Shown here piece after piece: positions 52,682-61,656 of a DNA stretch of 64,000 nucleotides (within the stretch, counting starts at the first letter, position 1; every line of letters starts with the position of its first letter). This DNA comes from Verrucomicrobiia bacterium. Lineage in GTDB: Bacteria > Verrucomicrobiota > Verrucomicrobiia > Opitutales > Cerasicoccaceae. The stretch covers positions 186,001-250,000 of the forward strand of contig JAUIHT010000005.1 of assembly GCA_030432235.1 (NCBI GenBank), in the 5' to 3' direction. The notes below the pieces were generated by a model. It was given only the letters and a program-made list of their open reading frames with translations, ran no database searches and was not told where the DNA came from. Position numbers and translations under genes: made by a program.

Positions 52682-53362
52682 GTGAAAGCCGTCAACTTCC
52701 CACCGGTCAAAGCTGTCATCTTCGACATGGACGGCTTGCTGCTCGATACCGAGCGCCTCTTCAAGAACGCCTATATGATGGCCGCCAATGAGTTCGGCCT
52801 GGATTTCCCGGAGGAGATTTACCACCGCATGATCGGCCACCGGGCGGACGCCTCCCAGGCCATCCTGCGCGAGAACTTCAGCCAGGACGCGCCCATCGAG
52901 GAAATCATCGATGCCGCCCGGCGCTACTACTACACCTTGATTGAAAAAGGCGGCATTCCCCTGCGCCCGGGCGTAGCCGAGACCCTGGACTACTTCGACG
53001 GCCTGGAGCTGCCCATGGCGCTGGCCACCTCCACCCACCGGGAGCTGGCCCTGGCCAAGCTACGCTCGGTCCATCTGCTCAATCGCTTCACCGCGGTGGT
53101 CAGCGGCGACGAGGTCGAACACGGCAAACCCGCGCCGGATATCTATCTGGAGGCCGGGCAACGTGTCTGCACGCCACCCGAAAACTGCCTGGTGCTGGAA
53201 GACTCTCCTACGGGCCTCAAGGCCGCCCATGCCGCCGGTATGATCGCGGTACATGTGCCCGATTTGCTTCCGCCCACGGAGGAAACCCAAGCCATCGCCT
53301 TCGCGGCCTTTGAGAGCCTGACGGACTTCCTGCAGGCCTATCGTGAATCCACCGGAGCCTGA
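52682..53362 (+). CDS. HAD-superfamily phosphatase/phosphomutase
   Basis: A haloacid-dehalogenase-like hydrolase of subfamily IA (beta-phosphoglucomutase/YcjU-like). A GTG start at 52682 gives 226 residues (VKAVNFPPVKAVIFDMDG); a TTG at 52628 would lengthen it by 18 residues. Motif I is FDMDGLLLDTE with the nucleophile Asp, motif II is ALATSTHREL, motif III K in EHGKPAPDIYL and motif IV LEDSPTGLKAAHAAGM. A helical cap follows motif I. The substrate is unknown. The papain-like protease gene begins three bases later. Confidence 0.9.
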   Translation: MKAVNFPPVKAVIFDMDGLLLDTERLFKNAYMMAANEFGLDFPEEIYHRMIGHRADASQAILRENFSQDAPIEEIIDAARRYYYTLIEKGGIPLRPGVAETLDYFDGLELPMALATSTHRELALAKLRSVHLLNRFTAVVSGDEVEHGKPAPDIYLEAGQRVCTPPENCLVLEDSPTGLKAAHAAGMIAVHVPDLLPPTEETQAIAFAAFESLTDFLQAYRESTGA

Positions 53363-53365
53363 GCC

Positions 53366-54457
53366 ATGACGGCTCGCTGGGCAGTCGCGTTGCTCCTGTT
53401 GCTGGCCTGTGGTCTTTGCCGTGCCGGAGACGGCGCTGTGGGTGATCGCTACGATACGCTCAAGGCCGGCGGACGCACTTTTCAAAAGGTGGAGGTGCGG
53501 CAAATCACACCGCAGGGGCTCATCATTTTTCATTCGCGCGGCATTTCCCAGGTGCCCTTTGAGAAACTGACTGCTGAGCTGCGCGCCAAGTACGGTTACG
53601 ACGCCCAAGCCGAGGCGGCCTATCTGGCCGAACGCGAACGTCGCGAGGCCGAGGTCAAAGCGGCCTCCCCCGCCCCAACCCCACAACAAACCGGTACGGG
53701 CAACCTTATCGATCAATTCGAGACCGCTCCCGAGTGGCGCGAAGAGGTGGACCTGCGCGCGGAGTTTTACGCCCTCGACCTGTACATCAAGGACCAGGGC
53801 CGCCGCCCGAGCTGCGCGGTCTTCGCCGTGGTCAGCGCCCTGGAGTTCGAGAACGCCAAGGCCGCCGGGACTAAGGAAAAGCTTTCCGAGGAGTACCTCA
53901 TCTGGGCCACCCGCAAGACTCTCGGCATTCCCGGGGTTGCCGACCCCGATTACGACCCCAACCGTGACGGCGACCTGGGCTTTTCCCTGCTGGAGGTCGT
54001 GCAGGCCCTGCGACGCTACGGCATCCCGGAAGCCGATGACATGCCCAACACCTTTGGCAAATCCATGGCGAAGATCAACGAGCCCGATGAGGCGTTGATC
54101 AAGAACGCCCGCGAGCGCCGTGAGGTCACCGCCACCTACCTGACCGGACGCAACAACCGCGTGCGCATCGACAAGATCGTGCATGCCCTCAACCAGGGCC
54201 TACCAGTGGTCATCGGCCTTAATTGGCCGCACGAAGCCACGATTAGAAGCGCCCCGCTGTTGAGCAAGCAGACCCCGCAGTCCGCCCACGCCGTCACGCT
54301 GGTCGGTTACAAATGCGAAAGCGGTAAACCCGAAAACGCACGCTTCCTTTTCAAGAATTCCTGGGGACCGGACTGGGGCATCCGCGGCCACGGCTGGATC
54401 ACTTACGAATACCTGAAGAAAAACCTCAGCTCGGCCGTGATACTGGACGTACGCTAA
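53366..54457 (+). CDS. Exported papain-like (C1) cysteine protease
   Basis: A 363-residue protein with a signal peptide (RWAVALLLLLACGLCRAG). Residues 25-85 form a small N-terminal domain seen in verrucomicrobial secreted proteins, with DTLKAGGRTFQKVEVRQITP, GLIIFHSRGISQVPFEKLT and the KYGYDAQAEA end. A Glu/Arg helical linker follows. The peptidase C1 domain has catalytic C150 in QGRRPSCAVFAVVSALE (Gln144 the oxyanion hole), H308 in SAHAVTLVGY and N331 in LFKNSWGPDWG. No inhibitory propeptide of the cathepsin type is seen. It starts three bases after the HAD gene and ends overlapping the convergent methyltransferase stop. Confidence 0.88.
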   Translation: MTARWAVALLLLLACGLCRAGDGAVGDRYDTLKAGGRTFQKVEVRQITPQGLIIFHSRGISQVPFEKLTAELRAKYGYDAQAEAAYLAERERREAEVKAASPAPTPQQTGTGNLIDQFETAPEWREEVDLRAEFYALDLYIKDQGRRPSCAVFAVVSALEFENAKAAGTKEKLSEEYLIWATRKTLGIPGVADPDYDPNRDGDLGFSLLEVVQALRRYGIPEADDMPNTFGKSMAKINEPDEALIKNARERREVTATYLTGRNNRVRIDKIVHALNQGLPVVIGLNWPHEATIRSAPLLSKQTPQSAHAVTLVGYKCESGKPENARFLFKNSWGPDWGIRGHGWITYEYLKKNLSSAVILDVR

Positions 54458-55614
54458 AGCACCTCGAGAATGAGGCCCTTCAGGTAGCGGCTTTCGGGCA
54501 TGCCCAAGAGCACAGGATGATCGGGTGGCTGGCCGGTCTGCTCCCGGATGACGCATTCGCGGCGGGCATCGGAGGCGGCATCCGCCACGACCTCTTGGAA
54601 AGCGGCTTCGTCAACGGCTCCCGAGCACGAATACGTCGCGAGGATACCGCCCGGCTCGAGCATGCGTAGCGCGCGTAGATTTAGCTCCTTGTAGCCGCGC
54701 AGAGCCCCGCCCAGTGCGCGCTTGTTGCGGGCGAAAGATGGTGGGTCAATGACGATGAGCCCGTATCGCTCCGTCTCGTGAGCCCGCAGCCAGTCGAAGA
54801 GATTCGCCTCGACGAACTCGACCTTCAATCCGTTGCGTTGCGCAGTGGCTTTGGCCGCGGCAATCGCATCGGCGGAGATATCCACCGCCGTCACCGTTGC
54901 CGCGCCTGCCTGAGCGCTTTGCAGGGCAAAGCCTCCGAGATGGCAGCAGCCGTCGAGTACCTTGCGCCCCTGAGCCAGTGCGGCCACGCGACGGTGCTGC
55001 GCACGCTGATCGAGGAAGAAGCCCGTCTTCTGGCCGCCGACCAAATCCAGCTCATAGCGGATGCCGTCGATGGTGAACTCGCGCGGTGCGAATGGCTTGC
55101 CCGAAGCGGTGCCGGCGTGACTTTCGAGACCTTCGTGCGCACGGGATGGCGCGTCGTTGCGCAAAACAATCTCCGCCGGCGACAGGTGCTTTTGCAGCAC
55201 AGACAGGATGATAGGCAACGCTCGGTCCATCGCCAGCGTCAGCGCCTGGACCACAAGGACGTCCTCGAAACGGTCCACGACCAGGCCCGGCAAGTGGTCC
55301 GCCTCGGACCAGACCAGGCGCTGACAGGGCTCCGGCTGACGGCGGGCGATGGCGGCAGCAATGGCTTTGTCGATAAAGCCCTGGTCAAATGCGCAGCGGT
55401 CACGCGAGAGCCGCCGCCAGGAAATCTGGGACTGGCCATTGTAGATGCCGGTGCCGAGGAAACGTCTGCGGGAATCCTCCAAGGGCAGCGCCTGACCGAA
55501 AAAGCTTTCGTCCGGGAGGAATTCGAGCTCGCTCTGGTAGACCCAGGGGTGGCCTTGCAGCACACGGGCTTTGACGTTGCGGCGCAGCCGCAGGATGGTT
55601 TCGGATCGGGCCAT
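54454..55614 (-). CDS. RlmI-type class I rRNA methyltransferase with PUA domain
   Basis: A 386-residue SAM-dependent methyltransferase of the RlmI/RlmK group that methylates cytosine C5 of 23S rRNA. The N-terminal PUA domain (LRLRRNVKARVLQGHPWVYQSEL) is followed by an EEHAD-like domain and a Rossmann methyltransferase with VLDGCCHLGGFALQSA, the ...IVIDPPSFARNK catalytic region and YKELNLRALRMLEPGGIL. It overlaps the end of the papain-like gene by four bases and lies nine bases downstream of the LptF gene on the same strand. Target nucleotide not determined. Confidence 0.92.
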   Translation of the reverse strand: MARSETILRLRRNVKARVLQGHPWVYQSELEFLPDESFFGQALPLEDSRRRFLGTGIYNGQSQISWRRLSRDRCAFDQGFIDKAIAAAIARRQPEPCQRLVWSEADHLPGLVVDRFEDVLVVQALTLAMDRALPIILSVLQKHLSPAEIVLRNDAPSRAHEGLESHAGTASGKPFAPREFTIDGIRYELDLVGGQKTGFFLDQRAQHRRVAALAQGRKVLDGCCHLGGFALQSAQAGAATVTAVDISADAIAAAKATAQRNGLKVEFVEANLFDWLRAHETERYGLIVIDPPSFARNKRALGGALRGYKELNLRALRMLEPGGILATYSCSGAVDEAAFQEVVADAASDARRECVIREQTGQPPDHPVLLGMPESRYLKGLILEVL

Positions 55615-55623
55615 AAAAAAGGG

Positions 55624-56736
55624 TTATTGGGCGCGCCGGAAGAGCCACAGGGCTACCAGTAGCATAAGGACGATGGGGGCCCAGGCCGCCACCGTTACCG
55701 AAATGACGAGCTGCTCGCCCAGCATGCGAAAGAGACTCGCCACGATATAGTAGCTGAAGAACAACCCGCCCGCCTTGCTCACGCCGACGAGGGGATTTGT
55801 TCGCACTCCGGAAATGGCAAACGGAATGGCGATGCCGACCACCACCAGACAACTGAAGGGGTTGGCCAGAATGCCATGGTAGCGCACGGCATAACTGTGC
55901 ATGCGCGGGTTGTCCTCCGGTGGTATCTTTGAAAGTACCTCCTGCAGTTCGAAGAGCGACAAGTCGTCGGGCTCCTTGTTCAAGGTCTGCATGATGCCCG
56001 GCGCCTCGGTGAAATCCAGATACGGCTTTTCCTCGAAAGCCACCGAGCGAATCGCTTCGCCGCTATCGACGTCGAAGGTAATCTCGCGTCCGTCCACAAA
56101 AACCCAGTGGCCCTCGACATCGTCGTAGTAGCCTTCGCGCGCCATGATGCGGGCAGTCTCGCGGCCTTCCTCGTCGCGTTGATAGACGTTGATGCCGAAC
56201 CCGTCGTAGGTGTACTCGCTGAAGCTGTTCATGAACCACAGCCGCCCCCCCGCGCGGTTGTCGAAGCCCAGCAGCGGGACAAGGCCGACGTACTTGGCCT
56301 CGATGCGCTCTGCCTCCTCGGACATTTGAAAGTTCTCCCGGATGGTGCGACTGAGTTCGACCGAGACCGGCACCAGATGCGCGTTCAGGTACAGCATGGC
56401 GCAGCTGACCAGCAGCCCCGCCAGCCAGAGCGAGCGCGTGATGGTAAATAAGTGCAGCCCACTGGCCCGCATGGCCACGATTTCGTTATTGCGGTGCAGG
56501 TTGCCCAGCATGAACAGCATCGAGATGAGCACGCTCAGGGGTAGAATAACCGGCAAAAAGCTGGGGAGCAGATAGAGGTAATAACGCAGGATATCGCCAG
56601 AGGTGGCCCCCCAGCCTATAAAATCCTGCAAATCGTCCTGCATGTCCTCGAGGAGTAGCACACTGAGGGTTGCCGTCAGTGCCAGCAGGAATGTTTTGAG
56701 CCATTCCACGAAGAGATATCTGTCCAGCAAGCGCAT
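55624..56736 (-). CDS. LptF/LptG-family lipopolysaccharide transport permease
   Basis: A 370-residue membrane subunit of the Lpt ABC machine that pulls LPS from the inner membrane toward the outer membrane. The ATG at 56736 gives the expected start MRLLDRYLFVEWLKTFLLAL; a longer frame to 56826 is rejected because it starts on the divergent transporter ATG. Six membrane segments flank a periplasmic beta-jellyroll-like domain (about residues 120-270), as in YjgP/YjgQ. It precedes the RlmI-type gene. No lptA or lptB is nearby. Confidence 0.93.
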   Translation of the reverse strand: MRLLDRYLFVEWLKTFLLALTATLSVLLLEDMQDDLQDFIGWGATSGDILRYYLYLLPSFLPVILPLSVLISMLFMLGNLHRNNEIVAMRASGLHLFTITRSLWLAGLLVSCAMLYLNAHLVPVSVELSRTIRENFQMSEEAERIEAKYVGLVPLLGFDNRAGGRLWFMNSFSEYTYDGFGINVYQRDEEGRETARIMAREGYYDDVEGHWVFVDGREITFDVDSGEAIRSVAFEEKPYLDFTEAPGIMQTLNKEPDDLSLFELQEVLSKIPPEDNPRMHSYAVRYHGILANPFSCLVVVGIAIPFAISGVRTNPLVGVSKAGGLFFSYYIVASLFRMLGEQLVISVTVAAWAPIVLMLLVALWLFRRAQ

Positions 56737-56825
56737 GTGCCCAGCAGTCAGAACGGCGCATCGCACGCTGTCAAAAATGATTTTAGGCTGGCTCGCTAGC
56801 TCATAAGCGTTTCTATCACCCCGCA

Positions 56826-58565
56826 ATGGATGCCCAAATAGGCAAAGAGGCGTGGAACAGCCGCCTCGGTGTAATCCTGGCGGTAGCCGGCAGCGCGGTC
56901 GGCCTCGGCAACTTCCTCCGCTTCCCCGGGCTGGCGGCGCAATATGGCGGTGGGGCTTTCATGTTGGCCTATTTTCTGGCCTTCCTGTTGCTTGGGCTAC
57001 CCATCTGCTGGGCCGAGTGGACCATGGGGCGCTACGGCGGTCAGCATGGCAGGAACTCGTCACCCGGCATTTTTAATGTCGTCTGGAAGCATCCGGCCTC
57101 GAAGTACCTGGGTATTATCGGGGTTATCGTTCCAGTGGTTATCTACACTTACTACGTTAATATTGAGGCGTGGTGCCTGGGTTACGCGGTTAATTTCCTC
57201 CGTGGGGAATTGGAATTCGCTTCCATTGCGGACTCCGGACAATTTTTCGGCAGTTTTGTCGGCATGAGCGCGGACGGAGAAGGGCTCAAGTCCCTGGGCT
57301 TCGGCAGTGTCATGCCCTACCTGATAATCGCCTTCATCATCAATTTTTTCCTGATTTATCGCGGGGTATCCAAGGGCATCGAGTTTTTCTGCAAGCTGGC
57401 CCTGCCCACCCTCGTGGTGCTGGCCCTGGTCGTCCTGGTGCGCGTACTGACTCTGGGCGCGCCGGTGCCAAGCGAACCGGATGAAAACGTCTACAACGGC
57501 CTCGGGTTCATGTGGAATCCCAGCAAGCACATCCTGATGCAGGTCGATCCGGCGACCGACCAGGAAACGCCCGTCCGTGAAGTGGTGGACAAAACGCGTA
57601 TCGCCGAGCTCACCACCGCCATCGACAGCGGCGCCATGCCGGGCTTCGCCCTGGAAAAGGTCACCATCTGGCAGCAGTTGAAAAATCCGCAATTATGGCT
57701 GGCCGCCGCAGGGCAAATCTTCTTCTCCCTCTCCGTTGGCTTCGGGGTCATCATCACGTATTCCAGCTATATGAAGCCCCATGACGATGTCGTGCTCAGT
57801 GGCTTGGCCGCCACCAGCGCGAACGAATTCTGCGAGGTGGCCCTGGGCGGGCTCATTACCGTTCCGGCCGGTGTGGCATTCCTGGGCGTGGCAGGCATCG
57901 CGGGCTCGCTTTCCAGCAGCTTTGCTCTCGGGTTTAATGTGTTGCCGATGGTTTTTTCCGAGATGCATTTCGGGAACATCTTCGGCTTCCTCTGGTTCTT
58001 CCTCCTCTTCCTCGCGGCGGTGACCAGCTCCATCTCCATGTTGCAGCCCGGCATCGCCTTTCTGGAGGAATCGCTGGCCATCAAGCGGCGCAAGTCGGTC
58101 GCGCTGCTGGGGCTCATCACGGCGCTGGGTTGCGGATTCGTGGTGTATTTCAGCAAAGACGTCAAAGCGCTGGACAGTCTCGACTTCTGGGTGGGCAACT
58201 TGCTCATTTACGTGCTGGCTACCGTGCAGATTATTCTGTTCGGCTGGGTCTTCGGTGTGGACCGTGGCTTCAAAGAGGCGTCCAAGGGTGCGGCCTTCCC
58301 CATCCCCGGCATCTACAAACCCATCATCAAATACGTCTCGCCGCTTTTCCTTCTGGTGGTCTTCGCCTGCTGGCTGCTCTTCAGCGTGTTTGGTGTCAGC
58401 TTCGATGGGAGCGAACCCAAATATTCGTCCTACATCAAAGACCTTTTCATCGACCCGAACCCGGTGGCCTGGATGAGCGTTGGCTTCATCGCGGTGCTGT
58501 TCGCCTTTTTTGCCATCATCGTATCATCCGTTAAACGCTACAAGGAAGTGGAGGCAGAGAAATGA
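56826..58565 (+). CDS. Sodium-dependent transporter (NSS/SNF family)
   Basis: A 579-residue sodium symporter of the neurotransmitter:sodium symporter family for amino acids. The N-terminal TM1 with the unwound sodium site is [20 protein letters not shown] followed by [16 protein letters not shown]; the GAFSYFSL-like [18 protein letters not shown] of TM6 is clear. There are about 12 hydrophobic segments. The stop overlaps the ATG of a 52-residue small subunit (ATGA). The gene is divergent from the LptF gene. Confidence 0.93.
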   Translation: MDAQIGKEAWNSRLGVILAVAGSAVGLGNFLRFPGLAAQYGGGAFMLAYFLAFLLLGLPICWAEWTMGRYGGQHGRNSSPGIFNVVWKHPASKYLGIIGVIVPVVIYTYYVNIEAWCLGYAVNFLRGELEFASIADSGQFFGSFVGMSADGEGLKSLGFGSVMPYLIIAFIINFFLIYRGVSKGIEFFCKLALPTLVVLALVVLVRVLTLGAPVPSEPDENVYNGLGFMWNPSKHILMQVDPATDQETPVREVVDKTRIAELTTAIDSGAMPGFALEKVTIWQQLKNPQLWLAAAGQIFFSLSVGFGVIITYSSYMKPHDDVVLSGLAATSANEFCEVALGGLITVPAGVAFLGVAGIAGSLSSSFALGFNVLPMVFSEMHFGNIFGFLWFFLLFLAAVTSSISMLQPGIAFLEESLAIKRRKSVALLGLITALGCGFVVYFSKDVKALDSLDFWVGNLLIYVLATVQIILFGWVFGVDRGFKEASKGAAFPIPGIYKPIIKYVSPLFLLVVFACWLLFSVFGVSFDGSEPKYSSYIKDLFIDPNPVAWMSVGFIAVLFAFFAIIVSSVKRYKEVEAEK

Positions 58566-58720
58566 CCCCAGGCGGCTGGATTATCATGGCGCTATCAGTC
58601 GGCACCGTCGTGTCGCTCTTCATCTGGTGTATGGCCAAGGTGCTCACGACTCCGGAAGAGACCGAGCACATGCACGGCTTCTCCGAGGAAACGCCCGACA
58701 GCCGTGATGACCGCGATTAA
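58562..58720 (+). CDS. Small membrane subunit of the NSS transporter (MetS-like)
   Basis: A 52-residue protein with one hydrophobic segment ([19 protein letters not shown]) and a polar, acidic tail ending in DSRDDRD. Small subunits of this form accompany methionine/alanine-importing NSS transporters such as MetP/MetS. Its ATG overlaps the transporter stop (ATGA) and its end overlaps the next gene, so the three are tightly coupled. Confidence 0.65.
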   Translation: MTPGGWIIMALSVGTVVSLFIWCMAKVLTTPEETEHMHGFSEETPDSRDDRD

Positions 58721-59174
58721 CAGGCTCGTGCTCATCGGCGGACTCGCCTGCCTGGCTGGCTGCGCAACCGCACCGCATCGTGCCCGCCAATACAGTGCCG
58801 AGTACGACGCTCTCCCCGAAGAAACACGCGAACGCGTTGCCAACGGTTTCATTCGAGAAGGCGACACTTCCGAAACCGTCTATATCGCCATGGGGCCGCC
58901 ACAGTCCCGGCAGAAAATACGCGACGACTTCGGCCTCTATTACGAACACTGGATTTACCTGGGCCGCCCGGCTCCCGGCCAGGACGAAATCGAGCCCGGC
59001 AACTACCGCTTCGTCACCGTTAACGACATGAGCTGGAGCAATCCCTTTGATTCCGACGAAAAGAACCAGCGCATCCATGTGGTCTTCCTCGACAACGTCG
59101 TACAGCGCGTGGAAGTCGAGGACGAGGACGGCACTCCCCTAGTCCGCCCCAAGATGTCCATGCCCGGGCGTTAA
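58707..59174 (+). CDS. Lipoprotein of unknown function
   Basis: About 155 residues from the ATG at 58707 (a GTG at 58704 is adjacent). A lipoprotein signal, LVLIGGLACLAGC, is followed by a small domain with REGDTSETVYIAMGPPQSR, reminiscent of BamE/SmpA-type folds in which a G-x-T-x-x-x-V-x-x-x-x-G-x-P motif occurs. No further family recognised. The start overlaps the end of the MetS-like gene, so it is read with the transporter operon, with no obvious functional link. Confidence 0.7.
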   Translation: MTAINRLVLIGGLACLAGCATAPHRARQYSAEYDALPEETRERVANGFIREGDTSETVYIAMGPPQSRQKIRDDFGLYYEHWIYLGRPAPGQDEIEPGNYRFVTVNDMSWSNPFDSDEKNQRIHVVFLDNVVQRVEVEDEDGTPLVRPKMSMPGR

Positions 59175-59184
59175 AGACGCACAA

Positions 59185-60417
59185 CTATGCCTTGCAGAGC
59201 ACGGCCACGCTCTCGATGTGGCGGGTCTGCGGAAAAAGATCGAAAGGCTGGACGCTTTGCAACGCAAAGCCTGATGCGGTGAGAAACTTCAAATCGCGTG
59301 CCTGCGTGCTGGGATCGCAGGAAACATAAACCAAGCGCGCCGGCGCGAAGTCGACCAGTTGCCGCAGGAAGGCCTCATCGCAACCACTGCGGGGCGGATC
59401 GATAATCATCGTAGTCTCGTCACCGGGAAAGCGGATACCGGCAAAGATTTCCTCGGCCTTGCCCGCGAGAAATTCCGCGTTGCGTAAGCCGTTGGCCAAG
59501 GCATTGGCGCGGGCCCATTGGATGGAGCGCTCGTTGATTTCCACCCCGGCCACCGCTTCAAAGTGACGCGCGCAGGACAAGGCGAAGAGGCCGGTGCCGC
59601 AATAGGCGTCGACCAGAAAGCTCTGCCCTCCGGCGGTGGCATGCCCGACGACGGTCTCGACCAGCTCGGGCAAGATGAAGGGGTTGTTCTGGAAAAAATC
59701 ACCGGCGTGAAACTGCAACACGAGGTCCCCTACCTTCTCGCTGACCACCTTACCGTGGTCGCCGGTGACGCCCTCCAGCGTATGACGCAGCAAAAGCGTG
59801 CCTCCCTTCTTCGACTTCTTTTTCGGGTCCCGGGCGGCCTTGCGCGCGGCGGGCATGGCCTCGTTGATCGCCTCGGTGGCAATGGGGCATTGCGGCACGT
59901 CCACCACGGCCTTCCGTGAACTGAAATAGTGAAAGCCGATGGGAAAGTCGCCCGGCGCGCGACGCGTCCAGTGCGGCGTGAGTTTGGAGCGGTAATGGTA
60001 CTGCTTGGGCGAGCCGTGAGTCGGCAATATCTCGATGTCCAGACCACCAATACGCTCCATCACTTCGCTGACTTGCTGGCGCTTCCATTCCTTCTGCGTG
60101 GCGTAATCGACGTGCTGGTATTGGCAGCCACCGCACACGCCGTAGAGCCGGCAACCCGGCTCCACGCGCTCCGGCGCAGGTTCCAGGATTTCCAACAGAT
60201 CGGCGTCGGAGTAATTCTTGTGATTGCGAAAGATCCGTGCGCGCACGCGTTCACCCGGCAGCGTGAACGGTACCATCACCACCCAGCCATCAAGCCGCGC
60301 GATGCCCACGCCGAGATTGGTCAGCGACTCGATGCGCAGCTCCAGCTCCTGGTGATAGGCGTAGGGCTCCGCCACGAAGTTGCGCGGAGCCTGTTTTTTG
60401 AGCGACTCACTCTCCAT
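59185..60417 (-). CDS. RlmD/TrmA-family 23S rRNA (uracil-C5) methyltransferase
   Basis: A 410-residue RumA/RlmD-type methyltransferase. The N-terminal TRAM domain (LELRIESLTNLGVGIARLDG) is followed by an iron-sulfur motif with C89, C95 and C98 (CRLYGVCGGCQYQH) and a later Cys in DVPQCPIA; the C-terminal half has a Rossmann fold (FLVDAYCGTGLFALS), the DPPRSGCD segment and the catalytic Cys in VYVSCDPSTQARDL. It starts 11 bases inside the end of ribBA, so the two are co-transcribed. Which uridine is methylated cannot be told. Confidence 0.9.
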   Translation of the reverse strand: MESESLKKQAPRNFVAEPYAYHQELELRIESLTNLGVGIARLDGWVVMVPFTLPGERVRARIFRNHKNYSDADLLEILEPAPERVEPGCRLYGVCGGCQYQHVDYATQKEWKRQQVSEVMERIGGLDIEILPTHGSPKQYHYRSKLTPHWTRRAPGDFPIGFHYFSSRKAVVDVPQCPIATEAINEAMPAARKAARDPKKKSKKGGTLLLRHTLEGVTGDHGKVVSEKVGDLVLQFHAGDFFQNNPFILPELVETVVGHATAGGQSFLVDAYCGTGLFALSCARHFEAVAGVEINERSIQWARANALANGLRNAEFLAGKAEEIFAGIRFPGDETTMIIDPPRSGCDEAFLRQLVDFAPARLVYVSCDPSTQARDLKFLTASGFALQSVQPFDLFPQTRHIESVAVLCKA

Positions 60418-61525
60418 CGTCTTCCTGCAGCAGTGGGATTTGCTCGACTATTTCGAGGTCATAGCCGTCCAGGGCGATCACCTTCCTCGGCTTGGACATG
60501 AGCAGGCGAATCTTGCGCAAACCAAGCTGAGCCAGGATTTGCGCGCCGATACCGTAGTCACGGAAATCCATGTGCATGGGACCGGCCACAACCTTTTGCC
60601 CTTCTTCGGTCTTCTCCAGCCGGATGCCACCGTTGGGCTGCTCGATATACAGGACAACGCCGTGCCCCTCCTTGGAAATGAGCTTCATGGCCTGCTCCAG
60701 TGAATCATGACCGTGAAAACGCCGGCTGCGGAACACGTCGCCGAGGAGGTTTTCGCTTTGCACCCGCACCAGCGTTGGCCGCTCATCGAGTTGCCCCAGA
60801 GAAAGCGCGTAGTGGCGGCGGTCATCGAGAAAGTTACGGAAAACATGCAGGTCGAAGGTGCCGAAGTCGCTTTCGAAGGGCAACGTGGCCAGCTTCTCGA
60901 CCAGCCTATCACGCTTGTGACGGTAATGGATGAGGTCCGCGATACAGATGAGCTTCAGCCCAAACTTTTCCTTGAACTGAACTAGATCGGGCAGGCGCAT
61001 CATATCGCCGTCTTCCTTGACCAGTTCGCAGATAACCCCCGCGGGGAAGAGTCCCGCCATGCTGGCCAAATCCACGGCAGCCTCAGTATGCCCGGCACGC
61101 TGGAGCACGCCGCCGGCCTTGGCCCGCAGCGGAAAGACATGGCCGGGCTGAACCAGATCCTTGGCCGTGGCCTCGGGGTTGGCCAAGGCACGGATGGTGG
61201 TCGCGCGGTCGTAGGCGCTAATGCCCGTGGTGATGCCTGAGGCGGCATCCACGCTGACGGCGTAGTCAGTGCGCTGCGCCTCCCGATTTTGGGCGACCAT
61301 GGGCGCGATGCCTAGGCGATCGAGGTGGTGCGGCAGCATCGGCACGCAGACCACCCCGCTGCCATAGCGCACCATCATGTTGACCAGCTCCGGGGTCACC
61401 TTACCGGCGGCAAATATCAGGTCCCCCTCGTTCTCGCGGCCTTCGTCATCGGTCACGATGACCGCGCGCCCGGCGGCGATTTCGGCCAGGGCGTCTTCGA
61501 TAGAGTCAAACGGGGATTGCGGCAT
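60407..61525 (-). CDS. ribB: RibBA: DHBP synthase with a degenerate GTP cyclohydrolase II half
   Basis: The ATG at 61525 gives 372 residues (MPQSPFDSIEDALAEIAAGR). The N-terminal RibB half makes 3,4-dihydroxy-2-butanone 4-phosphate for riboflavin and has the DDEGRENEGDL acidic loop and AGHTEAAVDL. The C-terminal half has the RibA fold but the zinc-binding Cys residues of GTP cyclohydrolase II are absent: where RibA has C-x10-C-x-C (GDxxxSxRCDCG), this protein has ENLLGDVFRSRRFHGHDSLE without any Cys, and the GLLNKI region is also lost. It probably lacks GTP cyclohydrolase II activity, so another ribA should exist elsewhere. No FMN riboswitch was seen upstream. Followed by an rRNA methyltransferase gene, overlapping 11 bases. 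Confidence 0.92.
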   Translation of the reverse strand: MPQSPFDSIEDALAEIAAGRAVIVTDDEGRENEGDLIFAAGKVTPELVNMMVRYGSGVVCVPMLPHHLDRLGIAPMVAQNREAQRTDYAVSVDAASGITTGISAYDRATTIRALANPEATAKDLVQPGHVFPLRAKAGGVLQRAGHTEAAVDLASMAGLFPAGVICELVKEDGDMMRLPDLVQFKEKFGLKLICIADLIHYRHKRDRLVEKLATLPFESDFGTFDLHVFRNFLDDRRHYALSLGQLDERPTLVRVQSENLLGDVFRSRRFHGHDSLEQAMKLISKEGHGVVLYIEQPNGGIRLEKTEEGQKVVAGPMHMDFRDYGIGAQILAQLGLRKIRLLMSKPRKVIALDGYDLEIVEQIPLLQEDDGE

Positions 61526-61656
61526 AAGGAAGCATTCTCGCAAAACACCGGGGCATTTGACAAGCGGCTTTACTCGATTCTGTTTGGTACTTGCCGGTAC
61601 TCGTCCGTCCCACATGATGGGCTCCATCCGGCATACTATTCGCTGTCTCTTTTTCG

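Noticed and set aside
61526-61656. FMN riboswitch before ribBA
   Set aside because: The conserved RFN core sequences could not be found in the 131-base gap.
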